Of a stretch of 40,892 bases of DNA, positions 23,702 through 32,390 are shown piece by piece (the first letter of the stretch is position 1; each line of letters begins with the position of its first letter). Location of the stretch: positions 1 through 40,892 of the forward strand of contig JAKAJN010000013.1 of NCBI GenBank assembly GCA_021813725.1, read 5' to 3'. Position numbers and translations under genes: made by a program. The notes under the pieces are model-generated. The model saw nothing but the letters and a program-made list of their open reading frames with translations. It was not told the DNA's origin and did not search any database. The DNA comes from a bacterium (GTDB lineage Bacteria; Gemmatimonadota; Gemmatimonadetes; Gemmatimonadales; Gemmatimonadaceae).

Positions 23702-24342
23702 GCGGAGAGGGCGTGGGCGACGAGGGCGGCGAATGAATCGAGCACGAGCGCGGCGCCAGCGACCACCGCGTCGCGGCGCACGAATCCAATGTAAGCGGCA
23801 AAGACGTCCGCCGCGCGCGCCATCGCGAGGTCCGTGGCGCCGTCGCCGACGGCGAGCAGCGGTCGCGGGAGCGCCAGTTCGCGCAGCACGGCCTCCTTGC
23901 CAGCCTGCGTCGTCAACGGCGACGGTGCCACGCTGGTGTACCGCCCCTCGGCGTCCGCGACGGGCTCCACGGCGTGCACGCAGTCGTCGGTGAGGCCGAA
24001 CGATCGCGTCATCGGAAGCAGGGCGGGGCGCAGGCCGCCGCTGATCACATGCACCGTCACCCCCGCCGCGCGCAGTGCGGCGATCGCGTCGTGCGCCCCG
24101 GGGGCGACGGAGGCGAAGTACGCCTCGGCGAGTGCCGCGAGGTCGGTGGCGTCGGGCGCAATGAGCCGCAGCCGCTCGGCATACACGGCTTCGAGCGCGA
24201 GCGCGCCGTCCATCGCCTGCGCCGTCAGCCCCTCGACGGCGCGCTGCACCGCCGGCCCGCGACGCGCCGCAAGCCAGTCGATTCCCTCGATGCCGGCGAG
24301 CGTGGAGTCGGCATCGAGCACGATGCAGGCGTAGCGCCTCAC
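23698..24342 (-). CDS. serB: Phosphoserine phosphatase-like HAD hydrolase
   Basis: 214 residues if translation begins at GTG 24342, directly before the first beta strand (V-R-R-Y-A-C-I-V-L-D-A-D-S-T-L); an ATG at 24414 in the same frame would add 24 unlikely residues overlapping the upstream gene, so the start is uncertain. HAD motifs are complete: D-x-D-S-T with D10 as nucleophile and D12 as acid/base, S-G-G in motif II, the Lys of Q-A-G-K-E-A-V-L, and V-G-D-G-A-T-D-L-A-M. D-x-D-S-T together with G-D-G-x-x-D fits SerB. It lies between the flavoprotein and the aminotransferase of the serine operon and completes the pathway from 3-phosphoglycerate to L-serine. Confidence 0.88.
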   Translation of the reverse strand: MRRYACIVLDADSTLAGIEGIDWLAARRGPAVQRAVEGLTAQAMDGALALEAVYAERLRLIAPDATDLAALAEAYFASVAPGAHDAIAALRAAGVTVHVISGGLRPALLPMTRSFGLTDDCVHAVEPVADAEGRYTSVAPSPLTTQAGKEAVLRELALPRPLLAVGDGATDLAMARAADVFAAYIGFVRRDAVVAGAALVLDSFAALVAHALSA

Positions 24343-24367
24343 GCGCGGCGTCGCGGCCGGTCCGCGC

Positions 24368-25732
24368 TCACAGGATGTTGCCCGGAGCGAGCCGGCCTTC
24401 GGGGTCAAACTCATGCTTCAGCGCCCGCATCAGCGCCATCTGCCGCGGGCCGGCCTGCAGGGGCAGCCACTTGCTCTTGATCTTCCCGATGCCGTGCTCG
24501 GCCGACACGGTGCCGCCCATCGCGATGATCGCGTGCAACGACTCTTCGATGGCCCGTTCGATGCGCCGCACTTCGTCGGCGTCGCGTGCCACGAAGTTCT
24601 GGTGCGGATGGCCGTTGCCGAGGTGTCCGTATGTGACGGCCGGTGGCAGGTGGTGGGCGTCGGCAATCTGGCGTGCGGTGTTGAGTGCCGACGCCGCGAG
24701 CGGGTATGGAACCGCCCAGTCGGTGCTCATCCGGCGCCCGCCCCGCGCGAGAAATGGCGCCGTACGCTCGTGCATCGCCGCCGGCAGGGCATGTCGCAGC
24801 CGCCGTGCCTCGCGCAGGGCCTGCTCGCCATCGAAGGCGCGCACGTCACCCGCGTTCGCACCAAACCGCTCGGCCAGTGCCAGCCAGTCGTCGAGCGGCG
24901 GATCGCCATCCCCCGCGTCCTCGGCGTAGACCATCGCGCCGGCCTGCGGCGCCCACGCCGCATCGTCCATCGCGGCTCGTGCAATGGCGAACGACTCGCG
25001 ATCGAAGTACTCGAGGCACCGCGGCTTCACCCGCGGCTCCTGTCGCGCCGCGACGATGAAGCCGAGCGCGCGCGCCTCGTCCGGAAACGGCACGCCAAGT
25101 CCCAGCACACGCGCCGGGACAGGAAGGAGCGAGAGTTCCGCCTCGGTGACGACGCCCAGCGTGCCCTCACTCCCGACAAACCAGTCCACCGGATCATGCG
25201 CGAGCTGATACCCCAGTGTGTTCTTCTCCACGCCACTACGCTGCGCATGAAACTCGGTGCCGTCGGCAAGCACGGCGGTCAGCGCGCGCACGTGCCGCCG
25301 CGTGGAGCCGTACGCCAGCGTGCGGGGCCCCGACGCGTTGCAGGCGATGGCGCCCCCCACCGTGCACTCTTCCTCGCTGGTCGGGTCCGGAGCGAAGAAG
25401 AGGCCGTCGCCCGCACAGGCGCGCTGCAGGTCGCCGATGAGCACCCCCGGCTCGACGCGCGCGATGCGCCGTTCGCGGTCGATGTCTATGATCCGTGCCA
25501 TGGCGCGTGTGGAGAGCAACCATCCGCGTTCCGCCACGGACGCGCCGGTGGTGCTTGTCTGCGCCCCAGCCGGTGTCACGCACACCGCCTCGGCCGCCGA
25601 CTGGCGCATCAACTCCTGCACCTCGGCCGCCTGTTCGGGGCGTGCGACCGCCTCGGGGACGCGACGCAAGCCGGAGACGTCGCGTGCATACCCTTCCAGC
25701 GCGCCTTCGTCGCGCAGCAACGCAAGACTCAC
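24368..25732 (-). CDS. FAD-linked oxidoreductase, GlcD/D-2-hydroxyglutarate dehydrogenase-like
   Basis: 454 residues of the vanillyl-alcohol-oxidase (FAD_binding_4/FAD-oxidase_C) family. The PP-loop FAD region (V-T-P-A-G-A-Q-T-S), P-D-P-T-S-E-E-E-C-T-V-G-G-A-I-A-C-N-A-S-G and F-V-G-S-E-G-T-L-G-V-V-T-E are intact. The C-terminal metal/substrate motif G-H-L-G-N-G-H-P-H-Q-N-F, then S-A-E-H-G-I-G-K and F-D-P-E-G-R-L-A-P-G-N-I, marks the D-2-hydroxyacid dehydrogenase branch (glycolate, D-lactate, D-2-hydroxyglutarate). ATG 25732 overlaps the serA stop by 4 bp. SerA enzymes can reduce 2-oxoglutarate to D-2-hydroxyglutarate, and a coupled D-2-hydroxyglutarate dehydrogenase drives serine synthesis in Pseudomonas. 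The operon position suggests the same role here; glycolate or D-lactate remain alternatives. Confidence 0.85.
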   Translation of the reverse strand: MSLALLRDEGALEGYARDVSGLRRVPEAVARPEQAAEVQELMRQSAAEAVCVTPAGAQTSTTGASVAERGWLLSTRAMARIIDIDRERRIARVEPGVLIGDLQRACAGDGLFFAPDPTSEEECTVGGAIACNASGPRTLAYGSTRRHVRALTAVLADGTEFHAQRSGVEKNTLGYQLAHDPVDWFVGSEGTLGVVTEAELSLLPVPARVLGLGVPFPDEARALGFIVAARQEPRVKPRCLEYFDRESFAIARAAMDDAAWAPQAGAMVYAEDAGDGDPPLDDWLALAERFGANAGDVRAFDGEQALREARRLRHALPAAMHERTAPFLARGGRRMSTDWAVPYPLAASALNTARQIADAHHLPPAVTYGHLGNGHPHQNFVARDADEVRRIERAIEESLHAIIAMGGTVSAEHGIGKIKSKWLPLQAGPRQMALMRALKHEFDPEGRLAPGNIL

Positions 25733-27345
25733 GCGTCGCCCCCGAAGCGCACGATGGTGGCACTGCGGACATCGCGGAGTGCCATCAGCGTGTCGCGCAC
25801 GTGGGCGGGGGGTGCGCCGTCGATGGTGACCACGGCCAACGCATCGCCGCCGGCCGCGAGTCGGGCCTGATGGTACTCGGCAATGTTGACGCCCGCCTCG
25901 GCGAGCGCCGTGCCCACCCGTCCGATGACGCCGGGGACGTCGTGGTTGGTGAGCACGAGCAGCGTGCCGCGCGGCGCGACATCCACGTGAAAGTCGCCGA
26001 TGCGCGTGAGGCGCGGCGTGAAGTCGAGCGCGGCAACGCCGCCGACGCGCATCGCGTGGGCGCCCGCGCTCAACCGGACCTCGATGGCACGCGAATGCGG
26101 GGCGAAGCCCCCCTCGCCGTGCGCGAGCACGATGCCGCGCGCGGTGGCGAGGGCGCGGGCGTTGATGAGGTTCAACCGCTCCTGCTCCACGATTCCCTCA
26201 AGCAATCCGGCCGCCGCGGCCGCGAGCAAGGCGCCCGCACTGGCCGTGAGGTCGTCGCCCGTCTTGATCGTGAGCTCATCGATTGCCGTCGCGCCGCGGT
26301 CCGCGAGGAGAGCGCGCGCCACCGCGGCGGCGCGTCGCGCGAGCACGAGCGCCGGGCCGAGCGTCGCCGCATCCTCGCCGGCAAGGACGCCGTTGAGTGT
26401 GCGCGACAGGTCGCCGTTGAGCAGGGCGTCGCGCACCGCTGCGCACGCATCCACCGCCACGTTGCGCTGGGCCTCGGCCGACGAGGCGCCGATGTGCGGC
26501 AGGAGGACGACATTGTGGTACGGGCGAAACGGATGCTCGCCGGTCAGCGGCTCTTTCACGTAGACATCGAGCACGGCGCCGGCCAGGTGACCGCGATCGA
26601 GCGCGGCGCGCAGCGCGTCGTCGTCCACGATGCCGCCGCGCGCCATGTTCACCACGATCGCCCCCCGCGGGAGCTTGGCCATCGCCGCGGCGCCGATCAT
26701 TCCGGTCGTCTCGTCGGTGAGCGGCGTATGGACCGTGACGATGCCGGCCACGCCGAGCAATGCGTCGAGCGTGGCCGCCCGCCTGACGCGCAGGGCCGCA
26801 AACCGCTCGTCGCTGACGTAGGGGTCGTACGCATGCACGTCCATGCCGAAGGCGTGCGCGCGCTGCGCGACCTCGCCGCCGATACGCCCCAACCCGACAA
26901 TGCCGAGCGTCTTGCCGCGCAGCTCCGTGCCGAGCAGGTCAGAACGCTCCCAGCGCCCTTCGTGCATCGACTGGTCGGCGCGCGTCAGGTGGCGCAGCAA
27001 CGAGATCACGCTGCCGAAGAACAGCTCCGCCACCGCCACCGTGTTGCCGGCCGGCGCGTTGATCACGGCGATGCCCAGCTCCGTGGCCGCGTCCATGGCG
27101 ATGTTGTCCACACCCACGCCAGCGCGCCCGACGACTTTCAGGCGCACGGCGCGCCGCAGCAGCGCCTCGGTCACCTTGGTCGCGCTCCGCCCAACGATGG
27201 CGTCGTACTGTCCAATGCGCTCGAGGAGCACCGGAGGAGTCAGGGTCGGCTGCTCATCCACGTCGAACTCCGGCACGGCGCGCAGCAGCGCCACGCCCTC
27301 GGCATCAATCTCGTCGGTGACCAGGATCTTCAGGGGCGCGGGCAT
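25729..27345 (-). CDS. serA: D-3-phosphoglycerate dehydrogenase
   Basis: 538 residues, the long SerA form: substrate and NAD domains, an intervening (allosteric substrate-binding) domain, and a C-terminal ACT domain from ~465 (D-V-P-G-V-I-G-R-V-G-T-A-L-A-E-A-G-V-N-I). NAD motif G-I-V-G-L-G-R-I-G-G, catalytic Arg in N-M-A-R-G-G-I-V, Glu in V-Y-V-K-E-P-L and His in L-L-P-H-I-G-A-S-S are present. It starts the pathway by oxidising 3-phosphoglycerate; the ACT domain suggests serine feedback. It is the first gene of the serine operon and divergent from the transaldolase gene. ATG 27345 lacks an obvious Shine-Dalgarno, but the protein start matches the family. Confidence 0.96.
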   Translation of the reverse strand: MPAPLKILVTDEIDAEGVALLRAVPEFDVDEQPTLTPPVLLERIGQYDAIVGRSATKVTEALLRRAVRLKVVGRAGVGVDNIAMDAATELGIAVINAPAGNTVAVAELFFGSVISLLRHLTRADQSMHEGRWERSDLLGTELRGKTLGIVGLGRIGGEVAQRAHAFGMDVHAYDPYVSDERFAALRVRRAATLDALLGVAGIVTVHTPLTDETTGMIGAAAMAKLPRGAIVVNMARGGIVDDDALRAALDRGHLAGAVLDVYVKEPLTGEHPFRPYHNVVLLPHIGASSAEAQRNVAVDACAAVRDALLNGDLSRTLNGVLAGEDAATLGPALVLARRAAAVARALLADRGATAIDELTIKTGDDLTASAGALLAAAAAGLLEGIVEQERLNLINARALATARGIVLAHGEGGFAPHSRAIEVRLSAGAHAMRVGGVAALDFTPRLTRIGDFHVDVAPRGTLLVLTNHDVPGVIGRVGTALAEAGVNIAEYHQARLAAGGDALAVVTIDGAPPAHVRDTLMALRDVRSATIVRFGGDA

Positions 27346-27503
27346 GGAAGCAGACGGGATGGGGAGGGGGTCGAGACGCGATCCTTCAATTTGCCCCGGC
27401 GCCTGCGCTGACGCGACTGCAGGGGTCACTTCGGCGAGAGGCGGGGTAGTGCACCGGGGCTGACCAATGCCTCTCCCGCGGAGGGGCAACGAGGTAAGTT
27501 TCA

Positions 27504-27524
27504 GGGGGCGGCGATTCCGCCCCC
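27504..27524 (+). terminator. Terminator-like hairpin in the leader of the transaldolase gene
   Basis: Stem GGGGGCGG (27504-27511) with CCGCCCCC (27517-27524), loop CGATT, followed by TTTCTCT. It sits 27 bp upstream of the transaldolase ATG and downstream of a TAAGTT (27495-27500) that could be a -10 element. It looks like an intrinsic terminator placed before, not after, a gene; attenuation or decoupling from upstream transcription is possible. Confidence 0.55.
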
Positions 27525-27551
27525 TTTCTCTGTCAACCCACCGCCCATTCC

Positions 27552-28694
27552 ATGCCCGCACCGCGCCTCCAGGCCCTGCACGATGCCGGTCAGTCGCTCT
27601 GGCTCGATTACATAGACCGCCCCATGCTCCACAACGGCGAGCTCGAGCGCCGCATCCGCGACGACGTGCTGACCGGCATGACGTCGAACCCCGCGATCTT
27701 TGAGAAAGCGCTCGCGCAGGGGACGGCCTACGACGCCCAGGTGGCTGAGCTGACCGCCGCGACTTCCGCGTGGCAGCTGTTCGAAGCGCTCGCCTCCACC
27801 GACGTGCGCGCCGCGTGCGACCTGTTTCGTCCGGTCTACGACGCCACATCCGGGGCCGACGGGTATGTCTCGCTCGAGGTTTCGCCGAACGTCGCCAACG
27901 ACGCGGCGGGGACCGTGCGCGAGGCGCGCCACCTCTGGGCGCTGGTGGACCGCCCCAACGTGATGATCAAGGTGCCCGGCACCGAAGCCGGGTGCGAGGC
28001 CCTGCGGCAGCTCATCGCCGACGGCATCAACGTGAACGTGACCCTGTTATTTGCCGTCGGGGCGTATGCCCGCGTCATCGAGGGCTATCTGGCTGGGCTC
28101 GAGGCGCGCGCGCGCGCCGGCGCCCCACTCGGCGCGGTGGCGAGCGTCGCGTCGTTCTTCGTGAGCCGCGTGGACACCGAGATTGACAAGCGGCTCGATG
28201 CGATGGCTGCCGCGGGGTCGTTGAGTGCGGCGGACGCTGCCGCGCTGAAGGGGAAGGCCGCCGTGGCCAACGCCAAGCTGGCCTATCGCCTGTTCACGGA
28301 GCAGTTCGCCGGCCCGCGCTGGGCGGCGCTTGCCGCAGGCGGGGCCCGCGTCCAGCGACCGTTGTGGGCGAGCACCTCGACCAAGAATCCGTCGTATCGC
28401 GACGTGATCTATGTGGAGGAGCTGGTCGGCCCGCAGACGGTCAACACGCTCCCGCCGGCCACGCTCGAGGCCTTCCGCGACCACGGAGAGACGCGTCGCA
28501 CGATTGACGCCGACCTCGCGGCCTCGGAACGCGCCCTCGCGGCCGTCGAGGCCAAGGGCCTGTCATTACGCCAAGTAACCGATCAGCTTCTTGGCGAAGG
28601 CCTCGCTGCCTTCCAGAAGTCCTTCGATACCCTGCTGGCCGGCCTCGAGGCCAAGGCCGCGGCGCTCGGTCGGCCGGTCGCGGCCGGGCGATAG
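27552..28694 (+). CDS. tal: Transaldolase
   Basis: 380 residues of the longer bacterial transaldolase subfamily, which transfers dihydroxyacetone units between sedoheptulose 7-phosphate and glyceraldehyde 3-phosphate. Early motif G-M-T-S-N-P-A-I-F-E-K, the E-V-S-P strand, and the Schiff-base lysine in N-V-M-I-K-V-P-G-T are intact; the C-terminal half has F-F-V-S-R-V-D and R-P-L-W-A-S-T-S-T-K-N-P. In some bacteria this subfamily is fused to glucose-6-phosphate isomerase; here pgi is a separate gene three positions downstream. It heads the central-carbon cluster, and pyk starts 8 bp after it. Confidence 0.96.
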   Translation: MPAPRLQALHDAGQSLWLDYIDRPMLHNGELERRIRDDVLTGMTSNPAIFEKALAQGTAYDAQVAELTAATSAWQLFEALASTDVRAACDLFRPVYDATSGADGYVSLEVSPNVANDAAGTVREARHLWALVDRPNVMIKVPGTEAGCEALRQLIADGINVNVTLLFAVGAYARVIEGYLAGLEARARAGAPLGAVASVASFFVSRVDTEIDKRLDAMAAAGSLSAADAAALKGKAAVANAKLAYRLFTEQFAGPRWAALAAGGARVQRPLWASTSTKNPSYRDVIYVEELVGPQTVNTLPPATLEAFRDHGETRRTIDADLAASERALAAVEAKGLSLRQVTDQLLGEGLAAFQKSFDTLLAGLEAKAAALGRPVAAGR

Positions 28695-28702
28695 GAACGC
28701 GC

Positions 28703-30112
28703 ATGCCAGGCACTCGCAAGCGAACCAAGGTGGTGTGCACCATCGGGCCGGCGTCGTCGGACCCGGAGATCATCCGCGCGCTGATGCTGGCCGGACTCGA
28801 CGTGGCCCGCATCAACTTCTCGCACGGCACGCACGAACAGCACGCGGCGCGCATCGCCGACATCCGGCGCATCGCCGCCGAGTTGTCCAGGCCCGTCGCC
28901 ATCCTTGGTGACCTGCAGGGGCCGCGCATCCGCGTCGGCAAGCTGGAACAGCCGCTGACGCTCACCGAGGGGAGCGAGGTGACGCTCGCCCACGAGAGTG
29001 CGGCGCGTGCCACGGACATCCCCGTGACGTACGACGGGCTCGCGCGCGACGTGCGCCCGGGCGCGCGCATTCTGCTCGACGACGGCCTGCTCGCCCTGGA
29101 CGTGCTGGCGGTGGATGGCGAGTTCGTCCGCTGCGCCGTCGTCTACGGCGGCCTGCTGAAGTCCAACAAGGGAATGAATCTGCCCGGCGTGCAGGTGTCC
29201 GCGCCGACGCTCACCGACAAGGACCGCACCGACATCGCCTTCGCCGTCGCCCATCAGCTCGACTATCTGGCGCTCTCCTTCGTGCGGCAACCGTCGGACC
29301 TGCACACGCTGCGGGCGCTCGTTCCCAAGGGGACCTTGCTGGTCTCGAAGATCGAAAAGGACTCCGCGCTCGCCGACATCGAGGAGATCCTCAAGGCCTC
29401 CGACGCGGTGATGGTGGCGCGCGGTGACCTGGGCGTCGAACTCCCGTTCGAGGAGGTGCCGATTGCGCAGAAGCGCATCATCGCGCTCGCCAATCGCTAT
29501 GGACGGCCGGTGATCACCGCGACGCAGATGCTCGAGTCCATGATCGTCAACCCGCGCCCGACGCGTGCGGAAGCGAGCGACGTGGCCAACGCGATCTTCG
29601 ACGGCACCGATGCGGTGATGCTCTCGGCCGAGACGGCGAGCGGCTCGTATCCCAAGCTGGCTGTTGAAGCGATGGTGCGCATCGCCCTCGAAGCCGAGCG
29701 GCATCCCGTGCCGCGCGGCATCGGCGCGGACCGGGTGGAGGCCGGGCATGCCAGCGTCGAGGAAACCATCGCCGGGGCGACGGTCACGGCGGTGCGGATG
29801 GTCGGCGCGGTCGCCGTGGCCGTCTTCACCAAGTCCGGCTTTGCCGCGCGCATCGTTGCCGCGCGCCGTCCGGGCGTGCCAATCATCGCCTTCACCGATC
29901 AGGCGCGCACCTATCGCCAGCTCGCGCTCGTCTGGGGTGTGACGCCCGTGCTGGTGCCCCACGCCGACACGTACGAACAGATGTCGTGGAGCGCGCGCGG
30001 CATCTGCGTGGACCTCGGCTTCGCCAAGCCGGGCGATCGCGTGGTGATGACGGCCGGCGTGCCGTTCGACGTCCCCGGCACCACCAACACCCTCAAGGTG
30101 GAGACGGTGTGA
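28703..30112 (+). CDS. pyk: Pyruvate kinase
   Basis: 469 residues, normal length. Substrate and catalytic blocks: T-K-V-V-C-T-I-G-P-A-S-S, R-I-N-F-S-H-G, L-G-D-L-Q-G-P-R-I-R, and the ADP/Mg signature I-E-K (in V-S-K-I-E-K-D-S-A-L) with M-V-A-R-G-D-L-G-V-E. The C-terminal allosteric-type domain is present, V-A-V-F-T-K-S-G being its phosphate loop. It catalyses the last glycolytic step, PEP plus ADP to pyruvate plus ATP. ATG 28703 follows AGGA by 7 nt. The stop overlaps the start of the MBL-fold gene by 4 bp (GTGA). Confidence 0.97.
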   Translation: MPGTRKRTKVVCTIGPASSDPEIIRALMLAGLDVARINFSHGTHEQHAARIADIRRIAAELSRPVAILGDLQGPRIRVGKLEQPLTLTEGSEVTLAHESAARATDIPVTYDGLARDVRPGARILLDDGLLALDVLAVDGEFVRCAVVYGGLLKSNKGMNLPGVQVSAPTLTDKDRTDIAFAVAHQLDYLALSFVRQPSDLHTLRALVPKGTLLVSKIEKDSALADIEEILKASDAVMVARGDLGVELPFEEVPIAQKRIIALANRYGRPVITATQMLESMIVNPRPTRAEASDVANAIFDGTDAVMLSAETASGSYPKLAVEAMVRIALEAERHPVPRGIGADRVEAGHASVEETIAGATVTAVRMVGAVAVAVFTKSGFAARIVAARRPGVPIIAFTDQARTYRQLALVWGVTPVLVPHADTYEQMSWSARGICVDLGFAKPGDRVVMTAGVPFDVPGTTNTLKVETV

Positions 30113-30882
30113 GACTGACCTTCCTCGGCACGGGGACCAGCTTCGGTGTGCCGGTCGTCGGCTGCCGCTGCGAGGTCTGCCGGTCGGGAGATCCCCGCGA
30201 CAAGCGCTCGCGCGTGGGCGCGGTCGTCGAGGTGGGGCACACGCGCCTGCTCATTGATACGCCGCCCGAGCTGCGGCTGCAGCTGATCGCCACCGGAATT
30301 GATGACGTGGATGCCGTGCTCTACACGCACGATCACGCGGATCATACGCACGGCCTCGACGACATTCGCGCCATCTCGGTGCGCCGCGAGGGCGCGATGC
30401 CGATCTACGGGCCGGCGGAGACGCTGCAGGCGCTGCGCGTGAAATTCCCGTACATCTTCGACGACGCCATTCGGCCGGTGCCGGGGACCTACAAGCCCGA
30501 GGGCTCCGCCACCGCGCTCGAACCGGGGGTGGCCGTGCGCATCGGCGACGCCGAGGTGACGCCCATCGCAGTGCCGCACGGGCGGTGGCGCGTCTTCGGC
30601 TATCGCATTGGGGCGCTGGCCTACATCACTGACGCCAAGACAATCCCCGATGCGGCCTTCGCGCTGATGGAGGGCGCCGACGTGCTCGTGATCAACGCGC
30701 TCTTCCGCACGCCGCACCCCACGCATCTGAGTCTGGGCGAGGCGATCTCGGCCGCGCGCCGCGTTGGAGCACGTCAGACCTGGCTGACCCACCTCACGCA
30801 CGACAATCTGCACGCCGCGCTCGCGGCCGAGCTTCCTCCCGACATTCAGCCGGCCTACGACGGGCTGGTGGTGGAGTGCTGA
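30109..30882 (+). CDS. MBL-fold metallo-hydrolase, PhnP-like
   Basis: 257 residues from GTG 30109. The N-terminus L-G-T-G-T-S-F-G-V-P-V-V-G-C-R-C-E-V-C, followed by G-D-P-R-D-K-R-S-R, and the metal motif T-H-D-H-A-D-H-T-H-G-L-D-D are typical of the PhnP/phosphoribosyl 1,2-cyclic phosphodiesterase-like branch; the Cys-rich segment may bind a structural zinc. Later V-P-H-G, I-T-D-A-K and L-T-H-L-T-H supply further ligands. It is tightly coupled to pyk (4-bp overlap) and to pgi (1-bp overlap). A cyclic phosphodiester or a phosphorylated glycolytic by-product is a possible substrate; no phosphonate genes are nearby. Confidence 0.85.
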   Translation: MRLTFLGTGTSFGVPVVGCRCEVCRSGDPRDKRSRVGAVVEVGHTRLLIDTPPELRLQLIATGIDDVDAVLYTHDHADHTHGLDDIRAISVRREGAMPIYGPAETLQALRVKFPYIFDDAIRPVPGTYKPEGSATALEPGVAVRIGDAEVTPIAVPHGRWRVFGYRIGALAYITDAKTIPDAAFALMEGADVLVINALFRTPHPTHLSLGEAISAARRVGARQTWLTHLTHDNLHAALAAELPPDIQPAYDGLVVEC

Positions 30883-32267
30883 TGGCGTTCACGCTCGATT
30901 TCACGGCGATGACCGAGCCCGTGGTCCCCGCTGGCGTGCGCGAGGCCGATTGGCCTGCGCTCGCCAGCCACTTTCGCGCGGCGCATCGTGCCGTCAGCGA
31001 CATTGCGGCCACGGGGGTGTACGGCTATCGCGAACTCGAGCAGCAGGGTGACGAGCGTGCGCGTGTTGGCGCCTTCGCCCGCGGCGTCCACGGGCGCTAC
31101 GAGGACGTCGTGGTGCTCGGCATCGGCGGATCGTCGCTCGGCGCCATCGCGCTGCGCACGGCGCTTCTGCCGCCGGCGTGGAATGCGCGGAGCGGCGCGC
31201 AGCGCGGGGAACGTCCGCGCCTGCACGTGATGGACAACGTGGATCCGCGCACCATCGCCGGCCTGCTCGAGATGATCGAGCTGTCGCGCACGCTCGTCGT
31301 GGTGATTTCGAAGTCGGGCGGGACCATCGAGACGCTGGCGCAGTATCTCGTCGTGCGCGAGCGGCTCGAGCGTGCCGGCCTGCCGGTGGCGCAGCATCTC
31401 GTGTTCGTGACCGATCCCGTGAAGGGCGCCCTCCGCGCCATCGCCACGCGCGACGGCATTCCCGCCTTCGCGGTCCCGCCAAATGTCGGCGGACGCTTCA
31501 GTGTGCTGTCGCCGGTGGGGACGCTTCCGGCCGCGCTGTGCGGGTTGGACATCGAGGCGCTGTGCGCCGGTGCGCTCGCGATGCGCGACGCGACGATGGG
31601 CGACGTGCTCGCGCAGAACGCCGCCGGACTCTTTGCCACGCTGCAGTGGCGGGCGCACGCGCAGGCGGGGCAGGGCATGCACGTGATGATGCCCTACAGC
31701 GACGCCTTGCGCGATCTCGCGCCGTGGTTCGTACAGCTGTGGGCCGAGTCGCTCGGCAAGGTGGACGCCGACGGGTTGAATGTCGGCCCCACGCCGATTG
31801 CGAGCGTGGGCCCCACCGATCAGCACAGCCAGGTTCAGCTCTTCATGGAGGGACCGGCCGACAAGACGGTGACCTTCCTGCGGCTCGAGCGCGGTGCCGA
31901 GGATGTGCCGATTCCGCGGCTCGAGGCGGGCGAGAAGGCGCTCGGTTTTCTCGGCGGACACTCCCTCGGCGAGTTGCTCGACGTGGAATGCCGCGCCACC
32001 GCCGGCGCACTCTCGCGCGCCGGCCGTCCCTCGATGACGATGACCATCGGCGCCGCCGACGCCTGGCACGTGGGCGGCCTGATGATGTGGCTGATGCAGG
32101 CCACCACCCTGGCCGGGGCGCTGTATGGCGTAAACCCGCTGGACCAGCCAGGGGTAGAACTCGGGAAGCGCTTGGCAAACGCCGAGTTGGGGCATCCGGA
32201 CTCTGGGGCGCCGATTGCGGGGACCGCCACGTCTACGGTCGCGTCGCGGACGTTGCGCGTGGATTAG
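30882..32267 (+). CDS. pgi: Glucose-6-phosphate isomerase
   Basis: 461 residues, the shorter bacterial form. Phosphate-binding L-G-I-G-G-S-S-L-G, S-K-S-G-G-T-I-E-T, the PGI signature G-G-R-F-S-V-L-S-P-V-G, and the C-terminal signature G-A-L-Y-G-V-N-P-L-D-Q-P-G-V-E-L-G-K are all present. It interconverts glucose 6-phosphate and fructose 6-phosphate. The ATG at 30882 shares its A with the preceding TGA, so translation is coupled; an in-frame GTG at 30876 is a less likely start. It ends the tal-pyk-MBL-pgi run. Confidence 0.97.
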   Translation: MAFTLDFTAMTEPVVPAGVREADWPALASHFRAAHRAVSDIAATGVYGYRELEQQGDERARVGAFARGVHGRYEDVVVLGIGGSSLGAIALRTALLPPAWNARSGAQRGERPRLHVMDNVDPRTIAGLLEMIELSRTLVVVISKSGGTIETLAQYLVVRERLERAGLPVAQHLVFVTDPVKGALRAIATRDGIPAFAVPPNVGGRFSVLSPVGTLPAALCGLDIEALCAGALAMRDATMGDVLAQNAAGLFATLQWRAHAQAGQGMHVMMPYSDALRDLAPWFVQLWAESLGKVDADGLNVGPTPIASVGPTDQHSQVQLFMEGPADKTVTFLRLERGAEDVPIPRLEAGEKALGFLGGHSLGELLDVECRATAGALSRAGRPSMTMTIGAADAWHVGGLMMWLMQATTLAGALYGVNPLDQPGVELGKRLANAELGHPDSGAPIAGTATSTVASRTLRVD

Positions 32268-32390
32268 GCGCCCGCCAAGGGGCCGCTTTATTGTTGCCTC
32301 GAACGGCAATTCCAGCCAAATTAAAAGGCTGGCGCCCCCCAGCAGCCGTCGGCGTGCCCTGCGCGCCTCTCACAAACAGAATTTTCCGAT

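Noticed and set aside
25495-27411. 638-codon plus-strand frame opposite serA
   Set aside because: serA on the other strand has all catalytic and ACT-domain motifs; the plus frame has none.
30855-32309. Minus-strand frame opposite pgi
   Set aside because: pgi carries both family signatures and is translationally coupled to its neighbour; the antisense frame is a shadow.
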